DNA from: an uncultured Litorivicinus sp.
Lineage (GTDB): Bacteria; Pseudomonadota; Gammaproteobacteria; Pseudomonadales; Litorivicinaceae
Direction: 5' to 3'
Length of the DNA: 64,000 bases
Assembly (NCBI GenBank): GCA_902558075.1
Contig: CACECO010000006.1
Coordinates: forward strand, 25,388-89,387
In this document: positions 22,716 to 31,486 of the stretch, piece by piece
How positions within the stretch are numbered: the first letter of the stretch is position 1
Layout: each line of letters opens with the position of its first letter
Notes under the pieces: model-generated
Seen by the model: only the letters and a program-made list of their open reading frames with translations
Told to the model about the DNA's origin: nothing
Databases searched by the model: none
Translations under genes and position numbers: made by a program

Positions 22716-22815
22716 TCGGTAATCCTTATCAATGTTGTTTCACTAGATGTAGTAGTCTAAACTGACTTTGACCACAAGATGTTGTTAATATCCGTGTCAC
22801 CAACAGGAGAGAGAT

Positions 22816-23145
22816 ATGATTGTTTTTCCATCACTACTCGCTCTGATCTTCGGTTTTAGCCTGGGTTTTGTGTTCGATAACACGTTGATCTTGGTCGTTG
22901 TCGCGTGCATCGCTCCCTCCTCCTTTTGGGCTTTCAAGCTTTACAGCCATTCGGCCCACGTGTCTGAGCCTATCCATTCGAACAGTCTCCCAGCCTCGAT
23001 TTTCAAAAGTGAATTTGACGACGTTGAATTCACCGACGATCGAGAGCGGTCTTCAAGAAAAAGAACCCTATTTGCGTCGATGTGTTACGTTTTCGGATTA
23101 TTAATCGGCGGATTGATCACGCCAATTTTCTCGACCCATCTATGA
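22816..23145 (+). CDS. Hypothetical small membrane protein
   Basis: 109 aa, about two to three hydrophobic segments; GGAGAGA ribosome-binding site upstream. Confidence 0.5.
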   Translation: MIVFPSLLALIFGFSLGFVFDNTLILVVVACIAPSSFWAFKLYSHSAHVSEPIHSNSLPASIFKSEFDDVEFTDDRERSSRKRTLFASMCYVFGLLIGGLITPIFSTHL

Positions 23146-23613
23146 CGATGCAGCCGCCGGGAAACTTCCGACTACGGTTACCTCCTGACAGTAATCCAAT
23201 GAGACTTCTTCGAAGGTAACCCACCACTTAAAAGGATCATCGCCAAGGCCCATTCCGTGTTCACTCACTGCTTTCATCGCGGCAAAACGTTTTTTATCGG
23301 AAGAAGCCATCTCCATAATTGATGGCCAACTAAATGCACGTATGTCTTTTGGATTGAATGCGTATCTTACTTTTTGAACTTCCGGATTCCCCATCGAATA
23401 GCAAAACGGCTGCTCAGTAAACCAAACATATCGTCCACGCGCTTTGTAATCTTTTTTGGTTGCTCGCCATTGATAGCTCAATTCAGACGAACGAGGCTGA
23501 TTTAAGTGAAGTCCTGCTTCGATAAAGTATTCAAGCCGGCATCCTTCGAGCCCAATGAATCCAGAGGAATCGATTTCTCTCCGAATCGGCTCGTGCGTAA
23601 AATGATAAATCAT
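23140..23613 (-). CDS. Hypothetical protein with N-terminal YHFT and WFTE motifs (possible ADP-ribosyltransferase-like fold)
   Basis: 157 aa; MIYHFTHEPIRREIDSSGFIGLE...VWFTEQPF...FNPKDIRAFSWPS; start overlaps stop of upstream gene (TAATG). Confidence 0.6.
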   Translation of the reverse strand: MIYHFTHEPIRREIDSSGFIGLEGCRLEYFIEAGLHLNQPRSSELSYQWRATKKDYKARGRYVWFTEQPFCYSMGNPEVQKVRYAFNPKDIRAFSWPSIMEMASSDKKRFAAMKAVSEHGMGLGDDPFKWWVTFEEVSLDYCQEVTVVGSFPAAASS

Positions 23614-23930
23614 TAAATTTCTTGTTTGAGCGTATTAATTTCGCTTTTTAGGCTTTGAATATCATGTTCACACTCTTTAATCCGAAGTTGTGCGAGTTGC
23701 TTGCGCTGCTCTTGACCTGTCGCAGTCAAATGATATGTTTGCCCACGCTTACCCTTAGATGTCTTGACAACATTCGTCTCAAGAATACCTGCACCAACAA
23801 GCGCCCGAATCGTCTGATTCGCAGTACCTAAACTGACGTCGACCTGTTCTGCCAACTCACGCTGTGAGATCTCTTCTGCTTTTTCGATCACCCGCAGAAG
23901 ATTTAACGCGCGCTCAGTCGATAACCCCAT
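23613..23930 (-). CDS. Winged-helix (MarR / EPS-associated type) transcriptional regulator
   Basis: 105 aa; EISQRELAEQVDVSLGTANQTIRALVGAGILETNVVKTSKGKRGQTYHLTATG plus C-terminal coiled coil. Confidence 0.75.
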   Translation of the reverse strand: MGLSTERALNLLRVIEKAEEISQRELAEQVDVSLGTANQTIRALVGAGILETNVVKTSKGKRGQTYHLTATGQEQRKQLAQLRIKECEHDIQSLKSEINTLKQEI

Positions 23931-24036
23931 TTCAACACCTCATTTATTTGATTTATACCAATGATTGGTTGCAACTCTGGATTTTAAAGAGCACTTTCGA
24001 AACAGTCAGACAATCAATACTTAAACGGATGCCCTT

Positions 24037-24633
24037 GTGCTTTTAAGAATACTCGATAACCGCCCAAAACTCATCGTGATGCTAATTATCAGCGTGGTAG
24101 CGGCGTTCGAGGTTCAGAGATACGTCATTTATCCGATCGAAAGTTTGTTGAATTTCGAAATCACGCAATACGCAAGCATGGTCTATTTACCGGCTGGCGT
24201 AATCTTTTTGTCCTATTATCTGCTGCGTTGGTGGTTCTTGCCGGTCATTTTGATTGGGCGAACTTACATCTCGTTACAACTAGGCCCTGTAGACCTTATT
24301 TTAGAAATGGTGATGTTTAATCTGATCGTCGCGTTGCTCTATCCGTTGTGGCTGTATCTCCTCAACAACGCGAATTGGGACGTATTCGGTGATGTTGATA
24401 AAAATCAATTAACTATCACAGGGGCCATGATTTTTGCGTTACTTCTGTCATTTAGCACGGGAATTTTATCGGCGATAAATCACACAGTGTCGGGCGTTGT
24501 GCCTCTGGATCAAGCACTGCAATACACCGTGCATTTCATCGTTGGAGACACGATTGGGGCAGGAGTCATTCTCTTTCTGTTTTATCAGCTTCTTAAACTT
24601 AATCTTAAATTCAAAAGACCAAAAATTACTTGA
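24037..24633 (+). CDS. Integral membrane protein, MASE1-like sensory domain without a recognisable output domain
   Basis: 198 aa; several TM segments, SMVYLPAGVIFLSYYLLRWWFLPVILIG resembles MASE1. Confidence 0.5.
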   Translation: MLLRILDNRPKLIVMLIISVVAAFEVQRYVIYPIESLLNFEITQYASMVYLPAGVIFLSYYLLRWWFLPVILIGRTYISLQLGPVDLILEMVMFNLIVALLYPLWLYLLNNANWDVFGDVDKNQLTITGAMIFALLLSFSTGILSAINHTVSGVVPLDQALQYTVHFIVGDTIGAGVILFLFYQLLKLNLKFKRPKIT

Positions 24634-25084
24634 TTCAACAATCGGAAGTCTCCTTCAAAAATAAGTCCCAAACGTTGGGTCAGTCTCGTAAAAAAGAACT
24701 CTCTGGCTTTTGACAATTCGCGATTTAGACCTTCATACAATTGCATAAATTTGACCGATTTTGTGTACGTCCACCTTCAAAGATGGCCTAGAAATCGACC
24801 AAACACCGTACCATGTCGATAAATCAACAGTGGGCCCTTCCGACCGCCAGATTGTGGGCTCCGCAGAGACTCTGGACTTCCATATTGACTCACTTGATTC
24901 CAGATACTCGTCTTCGATCGCGGTTGATAATAGGGTTCATGTACGTTGCAAACAGAATCTGGGACGGTCTGTATACAGTCCAAACATCCAAGGAATACTT
25001 GGTCCGAATACGGAAGAAGACGGCCAAATGCCGGTTATGACTAGGACAGACGAGTCGCTAAAACAAAGGCTTTAAATCCAACAG

Positions 25085-25477
25085 TCACAACACTTTTTCA
25101 TCTTTACGGCACGAATAAAACAGGGTCTCGCCCAGCATTTCATTCATTGGTTTATCCGTACTGGCAAACTCTGTCGTTAATTCTCCATTGAGCCTGTCAA
25201 ACATGAATATCTCGAATGATACAGAGCTGTTATCAACGTCCTTACTGTATTGAATAACTTTGGACCAAACGATAAACCTATCTGATTGAAAATCTAGTGG
25301 TTGGCGCTCCTCAATCCCACCGAAACTGGCTTGTTGCCGCTCAAGATCAACCGAAAGAGGAACTAGCATCTCAGTGTCCTGAGATTTACAAACCAACTGG
25401 AAGGGAGACGCCAAGCTCGCACACGAAAGCCCGATAGTGACAACAAACCAAAGCGTGTTAATCGTGACATTTTTCAC
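25085..25477 (-). CDS. Hypothetical secreted protein
   Basis: 130 aa with N-terminal signal-like segment NTLWFVVTIGLSCASLASPFQ and paired cysteines. Confidence 0.5.
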   Translation of the reverse strand: MKNVTINTLWFVVTIGLSCASLASPFQLVCKSQDTEMLVPLSVDLERQQASFGGIEERQPLDFQSDRFIVWSKVIQYSKDVDNSSVSFEIFMFDRLNGELTTEFASTDKPMNEMLGETLFYSCRKDEKVL

Positions 25478-25649
25478 AAGTAATTATTCTCTCGCTTGCG
25501 TTGACAGACTGTTCACGAGTGTAAACCGTATCACAAAGACCGAGAGTCAAATACGGCTATTACGCCACGGTGACAGATTAGGTGCGATTTGACGATACTA
25601 CATATCTTATTCAATATGACATTTATCCCATAAATATAGGAGTTTTTTC

Positions 25650-26111
25650 GTGCGGAAAACAGAATCAGTTTTTGCAACTTCCTTAGTACTTTTATTTTTG
25701 AGTTCTTTTGCAAAAGCGCAGACCGAAAAATTGGACAATCTTGCTGCGTGCGCAGGTGTTGTGATAGGGAATGGTGCTGTGGATTTTTATTTGGGCGATG
25801 AGCAATCGTTTGATGTTGCTGCAAATATTGCATATTCAGCCTATCTTTCAGAGGTCTTTTCTGGGGGATATCAACAAACCGATTTGCAGGTAGCAGACCA
25901 AATACTCGGCGGAAGTGTAGATAAAATAATCATGGCTCATAACACTGAAAATTTTACTGCAGATATTTATGAGGAAGTTGTTGGTTGTTATAGGATGCTC
26001 GCAGAACAATTAATGGACGGGGCAGAAATAATAATCAATAACCAAAGCAAATGGAACGAATTGAAAAATACCTCTATTGAAACCTTGAAGAGAATGTTAC
26101 GCGCAGGATAG
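25650..26111 (+). CDS. Hypothetical secreted protein
   Basis: 153 aa with signal peptide SVFATSLVLLFLSSFAKAQT. Confidence 0.55.
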   Translation: MRKTESVFATSLVLLFLSSFAKAQTEKLDNLAACAGVVIGNGAVDFYLGDEQSFDVAANIAYSAYLSEVFSGGYQQTDLQVADQILGGSVDKIIMAHNTENFTADIYEEVVGCYRMLAEQLMDGAEIIINNQSKWNELKNTSIETLKRMLRAG

Positions 26112-26450
26112 ATTGATTTTTGTCCTATATTCCGTCCACATTCTTCCACGGGCGAGAGGATATTTCTTCCTTGTAAAATTCAATCTCTATTGTCGTTCTG
26201 AATATCTTTTTAAAACTGAATAGACATTCGTATTTTTCCAGAGGTGACCTCCTACTGTGGTCAAACATTGCTCATTTAAAAAGCTTCGCAATTCTTCTAT
26301 AACCTAATCTATCCATCTAAAGTGATTGCAGAAGTCTAAACTCTAATTGTTTTTCTGAATATCGTGTTGGATTTGGATCTGGAAAAGTTTGTTAGACCTC
26401 TTGGAAACTTCACATAAAGGACAATCTGACAACTCTCCATCCGAAAAGTA

Positions 26451-26852
26451 TTGCCAAATCTGGCCTACTCCACAGTAGCAAAAGGACGATGTAATGCAGG
26501 GTTTTACATTGCTGACCTAACTTTTAACTTCACCCTCACCTGTCGCTCCCCTGCACTTACCGGCAACCATTACTCTGATTACCAATTATTCCTATATCAA
26601 ACCATCTCTGAGCATAGAGAGAAAGGGATGGCCTTTGATGCCATTGCAGAGTGGTTGAACAAGGAAGGATACCTGAACGTGTGTGGTAAAAAGTTCAGAG
26701 GTGCGCACGTTCATTCAATTTTAAAAAAGAGATTGGCAAAAGAAGAGTTGCGGAAACGGGAGCATCCACCAGTTTGGTCAGACTTCAGCATGGAGGCGGT
26801 CGACAAGACTATCTTGATGAGTGATTTCGGGTTTCACAGCAAAAAAAAGTGA
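26451..26852 (+). CDS. Protein with recombinase-type helix-turn-helix segment
   Basis: SEHREKGMAFDAIAEWLNKEGYLNVCGKKFRGAHVHSILKKRLAKEE; true start may lie internally. Confidence 0.45.
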   Translation: MPNLAYSTVAKGRCNAGFYIADLTFNFTLTCRSPALTGNHYSDYQLFLYQTISEHREKGMAFDAIAEWLNKEGYLNVCGKKFRGAHVHSILKKRLAKEELRKREHPPVWSDFSMEAVDKTILMSDFGFHSKKK

Positions 26853-26917
26853 TGCCGAGAATTGCCTCTGGGGGTCATACCCTCATGAGACAGGGTAGTT
26901 TGTGATTGATGAAAATA

Positions 26918-27124
26918 TCAGACACCAGTTACCTGTGGTGAAGATTTTTCACCCAGAACTGGTTCACAACGTGTCTCAATTTTAATCATCGGGAGGGCAA
27001 ACTGAAACGTCTCAGCGTCCTTCATGCACTCCGACTGACTTTGTTTGTTCAGTCGTAATTCAAAATTTTGCGTGTCTTCTGCAAGCCCCATCGTGATAAT
27101 TATTATGAGTGCATATTTAACCAT
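26918..27124 (-). CDS. Small hypothetical protein with hydrophobic N-terminus
   Basis: 68 aa, MVKYALIIIITMGLAEDTQN; weak support. Confidence 0.35.
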   Translation of the reverse strand: MVKYALIIIITMGLAEDTQNFELRLNKQSQSECMKDAETFQFALPMIKIETRCEPVLGEKSSPQVTGV

Positions 27125-27142
27125 CTACCGGTTTAGACCTAG

Positions 27143-27283
27143 CTAACCAAAAATCATCGCTCCGAATATTAGCAAGATAAAAACGCCAATAAGTCGCATG
27201 GTGAGATCGCCAATTGCATCATCTGCTTTGTCTTGTTTTTTTCTTTTCCCCTTCTTTTTTCCTTTGGCAAATATTGCCTTCAT
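27143..27283 (-). CDS. Small ORF: Lys-rich N-terminus plus one transmembrane helix
   Basis: 46 codons read manually: MKAIFAKGKKKGKRKKQDKADDAIGDLTMRLIGVFILLIFGAMIFG*; not in the supplied ORF track. Confidence 0.45.
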   Translation of the reverse strand: MKAIFAKGKKKGKRKKQDKADDAIGDLTMRLIGVFILLIFGAMIFG

Positions 27284-27414
27284 ATAGGGTCTCCACGTAC
27301 CCCTTTTTAACGACCATCAATTTTTTTCATTTCGTATCATTTCCTTCTTTTGAGCGCTGTAGTAGTTTGGAACCACATACATTTGTTGATCAATAGCAAA
27401 TAAAGTGAAACAAA

Positions 27415-28856
27415 ATGGGAACATATTCTACCCACGCATGCCATAGATGTCAGATACGGCGGTCTGCAGTTTACATGAAGCAAATTGAGATTACTGCAAA
27501 GACCGGTAAAAGCGGATGGGGTTTAACCTTCAACCCCCAAAGGCAAAAAAGTGCAAGAATTAGTGCGCCCAGAAACTATTATAGCATCAGGAAAAAATGG
27601 GTATGTAATGACAAAAATGCCTGTCACAATCCAGAGTATTACATCGAATTAGAGAAAAGACTTGCCGCCGAGCGCGCTGAAAAAGAGCGATTACAGAAAA
27701 TTGAAGGTTTAAAAATTGAGACCAAAAATTCTATTGAAAACCAGGTTGTAAATTACTTGGTGCCAACCCGCATTGCTCGTCTTGGTCAAGTACTTAAACC
27801 TCTAATTGATGATAATGAAATCCAAACTGCTATCATGGAGTTGAAAACACGGTTCAAAGAAGAAATGCGTTCTGCATCGGCAGAAAAAATAATTTCTGAA
27901 ATTATTCGTCAGGGGGATATTTCTGCACCCTCTCCACTGAGTTCACCACAGGATTTGAGATTTAAGATACCTCCACGAAGTTCTCGAAAAAATATCGTAA
28001 ATAGATTTTTCCTGATTGAGAAAAAAGCGGAACAAAGTTTTTTCCAAATTTTGTAGGGATGGGTTCTCGCATATTTCAAACTTGTTTTTTATATGGGCAC
28101 ACTGGGTGTTGGGTGGTTACTTATCAGAATTATAAGGAAAAAAAGACCTGCTGAGATATATGAAAAAGAAGTAAAAAAAATTGCGAAATTATTGTCTCGT
28201 CATTTCAACAAAACACACCTTCTCAATGACATAGTAAAACAACTTAAATCTGACGATAAGTTACTGTCACTTCCATATTTCAATGACTGCTACCCCCCAA
28301 GTTATCGACCAAGATGTTTGGAAGTCTGCCACGGTGAGTAAATCCAGAGGTTCAGAGAACACTGGTGAAATAAATTCTAAAACTGGCGATATTCAGACTT
28401 TAAAAAAAATATATGAAAGTGATGATTTTTTTTGACATTTGCATGATTGTGTTGATGCGTTCAGTTGGCGGAGCAGATGGAAAATTGTCAAAAGAAGAGA
28501 TGACGACGATTAAGTCAAAATACACTGTTTCCTCATCAAGTGAAAAATTAATAACAAGTTTATTGAAGATAAAAGGACACCAAGAATTAATATTGAAGAT
28601 GATGACAACGCTGTTTGCAGGAAATACAGCAGTGCTTGAAATGATTATCAGCAATTTGATAATACTCGCTGAAGCGGATGGTGAAGTTTCGCAATCAGAA
28701 GAACGAGCAATTCATTCAATTGGTAAAAAATTAGGTCTTTCTAGAAAATCAGTTCAAAATATAATTGATAGTCAAAATCCGTTGATTGAAGAAGATGACG
28801 GCGTTCAATATTTTGATGAAGATTTTTTCCCAGAGTTTGAGGAAGTGATGAATTAG
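27415..28856 (+). pseudogene. Apparently broken long gene: N-terminal Cys-containing segment, TM segment, C-terminal TerB-like domain
   Basis: ORFs 27415-28056 and 28093-28341 are in the same frame separated by TAG at 28054-28056; deleting one C from the C6 run (near 28293-28298) and one T from the T8 run (near 28426-28433) joins the frames through to 28856 (SDDFFDICMIVLMRSVGGADGKLSKEE...). Confidence 0.55.
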
Positions 28857-28865
28857 GAGTCATAG

Positions 28866-28973
28866 TTGATTAGAGATTTCCTTGAAGCGGTCTGGAACAT
28901 CATAAAATTAATTATATTTATTGCGTTTGCTGGTGGGATAATATTTTTTTTGTTTTTTCTTATCCAAGGTTAA
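28866..28973 (+). CDS. Small ORF: 35-aa single-pass membrane peptide
   Basis: TTG start preceded by TTAGGAG; LIRDFLEAVWNIIKLIIFIAFAGGIIFFLFFLIQG*; not in the supplied ORF track. Confidence 0.4.
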   Translation: MIRDFLEAVWNIIKLIIFIAFAGGIIFFLFFLIQG

Positions 28974-29273
28974 TCCACTATTTATTCATTCGCCTCCCAC
29001 TCTAATAATCATCCCTTGTATTTTTTGTGAGAAGACTTCAATTCACTCTAAAATGTCATTTACTGTTTCAGCATCTTCTTCGTATTGCATAAAATTTTGT
29101 TTCGAAAATTTCACTTCTTCTTACTCTTCCAAGTTCCACCGTATTGGTAGGTGTCCTCAAATCGTGTTTCAACGTCCATCAGACACTTTCCACAAAGAAA
29201 AACCCAATCCTTCAAACCATTGTATCGACACCGATACAGAACTTCCTTTGCGTCATTACAGACATAACAAAAC

Positions 29274-29555
29274 TTAGTTCTGACTCTCATCGCACCATCG
29301 TCTGACTTTATCTCTATAGTCGGAGAAGTATTTAGAAATAACGTTGATATCGAATGACGACAGAATGGATGTGTTTGGTTCTCTCTCTAGAAGGAACTTA
29401 AAAGAGAAGTCCAACAATTGCGTCTTCGTAACATTGTTGTCGGTTAAGTCATTAAGACTTTGGTCAGTGATTGTCACCGTATGAGTGGTTGTTAACGTTT
29501 CTGCAACAGTCACCGTAAAGACATCATCGCTTAATTTTTTGATTGAAAGAGACAT
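29274..29555 (-). CDS. Small conserved-looking hypothetical protein
   Basis: 93 aa; MSLSIKKLSDDVFTVTVAETLTTTHTVTITDQ...FKFLLEREPNTSILSSFDINVISKYF. Confidence 0.6.
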   Translation of the reverse strand: MSLSIKKLSDDVFTVTVAETLTTTHTVTITDQSLNDLTDNNVTKTQLLDFSFKFLLEREPNTSILSSFDINVISKYFSDYRDKVRRWCDESQN

Positions 29556-29662
29556 TTCATAAATTCACTTCAAGGAAATTTTGCAATATCAGAACCATAC
29601 CCTCACAGGAACACTTACTATGTCAATCTGTAATGTATAAAATATATTATAAAATCAATAAT

Positions 29663-31483
29663 TTATTCGACGGTCACTGATTTGGCTAAGTTACGCGGCT
29701 GATCAACATCGGTGCCACGAAGCACTGCAACATGGTAAGAGAGAAGCTGTAATGGCAATGTAAAGACGATAGGGGCAACCAACGGATCTATCTCTGGCAT
29801 TACGCACTGAGTGATTTCATCAGACGCTTCTGTCGCAACGGCAAAATCTGCAAATAAAATTAACTGTCCACCGCGCGCTTTGACTTCCGACAAGTTCGAC
29901 CGAAGCTTTTCTACCAGTTCGTCATTTGGGGCAACAGCAACGACTGGCATTGTCTCATCGACGAGTGCCAGAGGACCGTGTTTCAACTCACCAGCAGGGT
30001 ATGCTTCGGCATGAATATAAGATAATTCTTTAAGCTTTAAGGCACCCTCCATCGCTATCGGATTCATGGTGGCTCGCCCTAAAAAGAGCGTATGTTGCTT
30101 GTCAATGAACTGCTCAGAAATAGTCTGAATTTGAGGCTCTAATGTGAGCACCTCTTCGAGCAAGCGTGGTAGCTGCTGAAGAACCTGAACAAAGTTTGAT
30201 TCACTGAATTCTAGAACAGATTGGTTTTTAGCCATCAGACCCGCAAGCAATAACAAAACTGTTAATTGCGTGGTGAAAGCTTTGGTACTAGCAACACCTA
30301 TTTCGGGGCCAGCTTCAGTAAATAACGCAAGATTAGTCTCGCGAACCAGACTAGATGTTGCCACGTTACAGATTGCGAGAGTCGTCAAGACATTCGTCGA
30401 ATCGATATAGCGGAGTGCAGATAATACATCTGCTGTCTCACCCGATTGTGAAATTGCAATCCATAATGTATTCGGTAACGTGACAACCTTACGATATCGG
30501 TATTCACTTGCAATTTCGACTTGGCAAGGAATACCGACCAAACTTTCAATCCAATACTTGGCAACCAGTCCGGCGTGGTAACTGGTGCCGCATGCGACAA
30601 TTTGTACAGCCTTGGCTTCCGCTAGCAGTTGATCGCCTTGGGGGCCGAGAACGCCTCTCAAAATTTGATTCTTTCCAAGCCGCCCTTGTAGTGTCGTTAG
30701 TACGGCGTTGGGCTGTTCGTAAATTTCTTTCGCCATAAAATGACGATACTGCCCTTTAGATACTTGCTCACTTGAGGCGGTAGCCTGAACAAGAGGCCGA
30801 TTGACCGGCTGATGATCACCATCATAGATCTCAAGAGCATGAGCTCTGAGCTTTGCCGAGTCACCTTCGTTCAGGAAGATAAATCGATCTGTCACGTGAA
30901 GTAGCGCCAGCTGATCTGAGCCAACAAAGTGCTCACCGTGACCAACGCCAATCACAAGAGGACTGCCCTGACGCGCAACCCATAAGACGCCTGGAGTCTC
31001 CTGATCAAGAATCGCGAGAGCGAATGCACCTTCGAGTCGCTTGATAGCCGCTGTCACAACAGCATCGAAGCTATCGTGTGTCTGGCTTACGGAGTGAAGA
31101 AGATGTGCAATGGTTTCCGTATCAGTATCTGAATCAAACGTATATCCAAAATCTGTGAGTTCGCTCCTCAACGACTCGTAGTTTTCGATGATACCGTTGT
31201 GAACAACGGCAAAACGTCCTGACTGATGAGGATGAGCGTTCTTAATGCTTGGAACGCCATGTGTGGCCCAGCGGGTGTGTGCGATACCTTGATTAGCCGT
31301 TGAATCCCTTAACAGCGACTCGAGTTTAGCAACCTTTCCTTGAGCACGCGTTCGCTGAATATGGCCGCCAGCCAATGTGGCCAAACCAGCTGAGTCATAT
31401 CCACGATATTCCAGGCGTTTTAAGCCCTCAAGCAAAATTGATTGAACTGGACGTTCAGCGATTGCTGCAACAATGCCACACAT
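29663..31483 (-). CDS. glmS: Glutamine-fructose-6-phosphate aminotransferase (isomerizing)
   Basis: 606 aa; MCGIVAAIAERPVQSILLEGLKRLEYRGYDSAG, C-terminal VLRGTDVDQPRNLAKSVTVE. Confidence 0.97.
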   Translation of the reverse strand: MCGIVAAIAERPVQSILLEGLKRLEYRGYDSAGLATLAGGHIQRTRAQGKVAKLESLLRDSTANQGIAHTRWATHGVPSIKNAHPHQSGRFAVVHNGIIENYESLRSELTDFGYTFDSDTDTETIAHLLHSVSQTHDSFDAVVTAAIKRLEGAFALAILDQETPGVLWVARQGSPLVIGVGHGEHFVGSDQLALLHVTDRFIFLNEGDSAKLRAHALEIYDGDHQPVNRPLVQATASSEQVSKGQYRHFMAKEIYEQPNAVLTTLQGRLGKNQILRGVLGPQGDQLLAEAKAVQIVACGTSYHAGLVAKYWIESLVGIPCQVEIASEYRYRKVVTLPNTLWIAISQSGETADVLSALRYIDSTNVLTTLAICNVATSSLVRETNLALFTEAGPEIGVASTKAFTTQLTVLLLLAGLMAKNQSVLEFSESNFVQVLQQLPRLLEEVLTLEPQIQTISEQFIDKQHTLFLGRATMNPIAMEGALKLKELSYIHAEAYPAGELKHGPLALVDETMPVVAVAPNDELVEKLRSNLSEVKARGGQLILFADFAVATEASDEITQCVMPEIDPLVAPIVFTLPLQLLSYHVAVLRGTDVDQPRNLAKSVTVE

Positions 31484-31486
31484 GCC

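Noticed and set aside
29556-29662. Possible Tn7 end or target duplication next to the glmS stop
   Set aside because: No Tn7-like terminal sequence or tns gene could be recognised; only the location is suggestive.
30893-30908. CTGTCACGTGAAGT in glmS as a further parS site
   Set aside because: Only the central CACGTGAA matches; arms are not palindromic.
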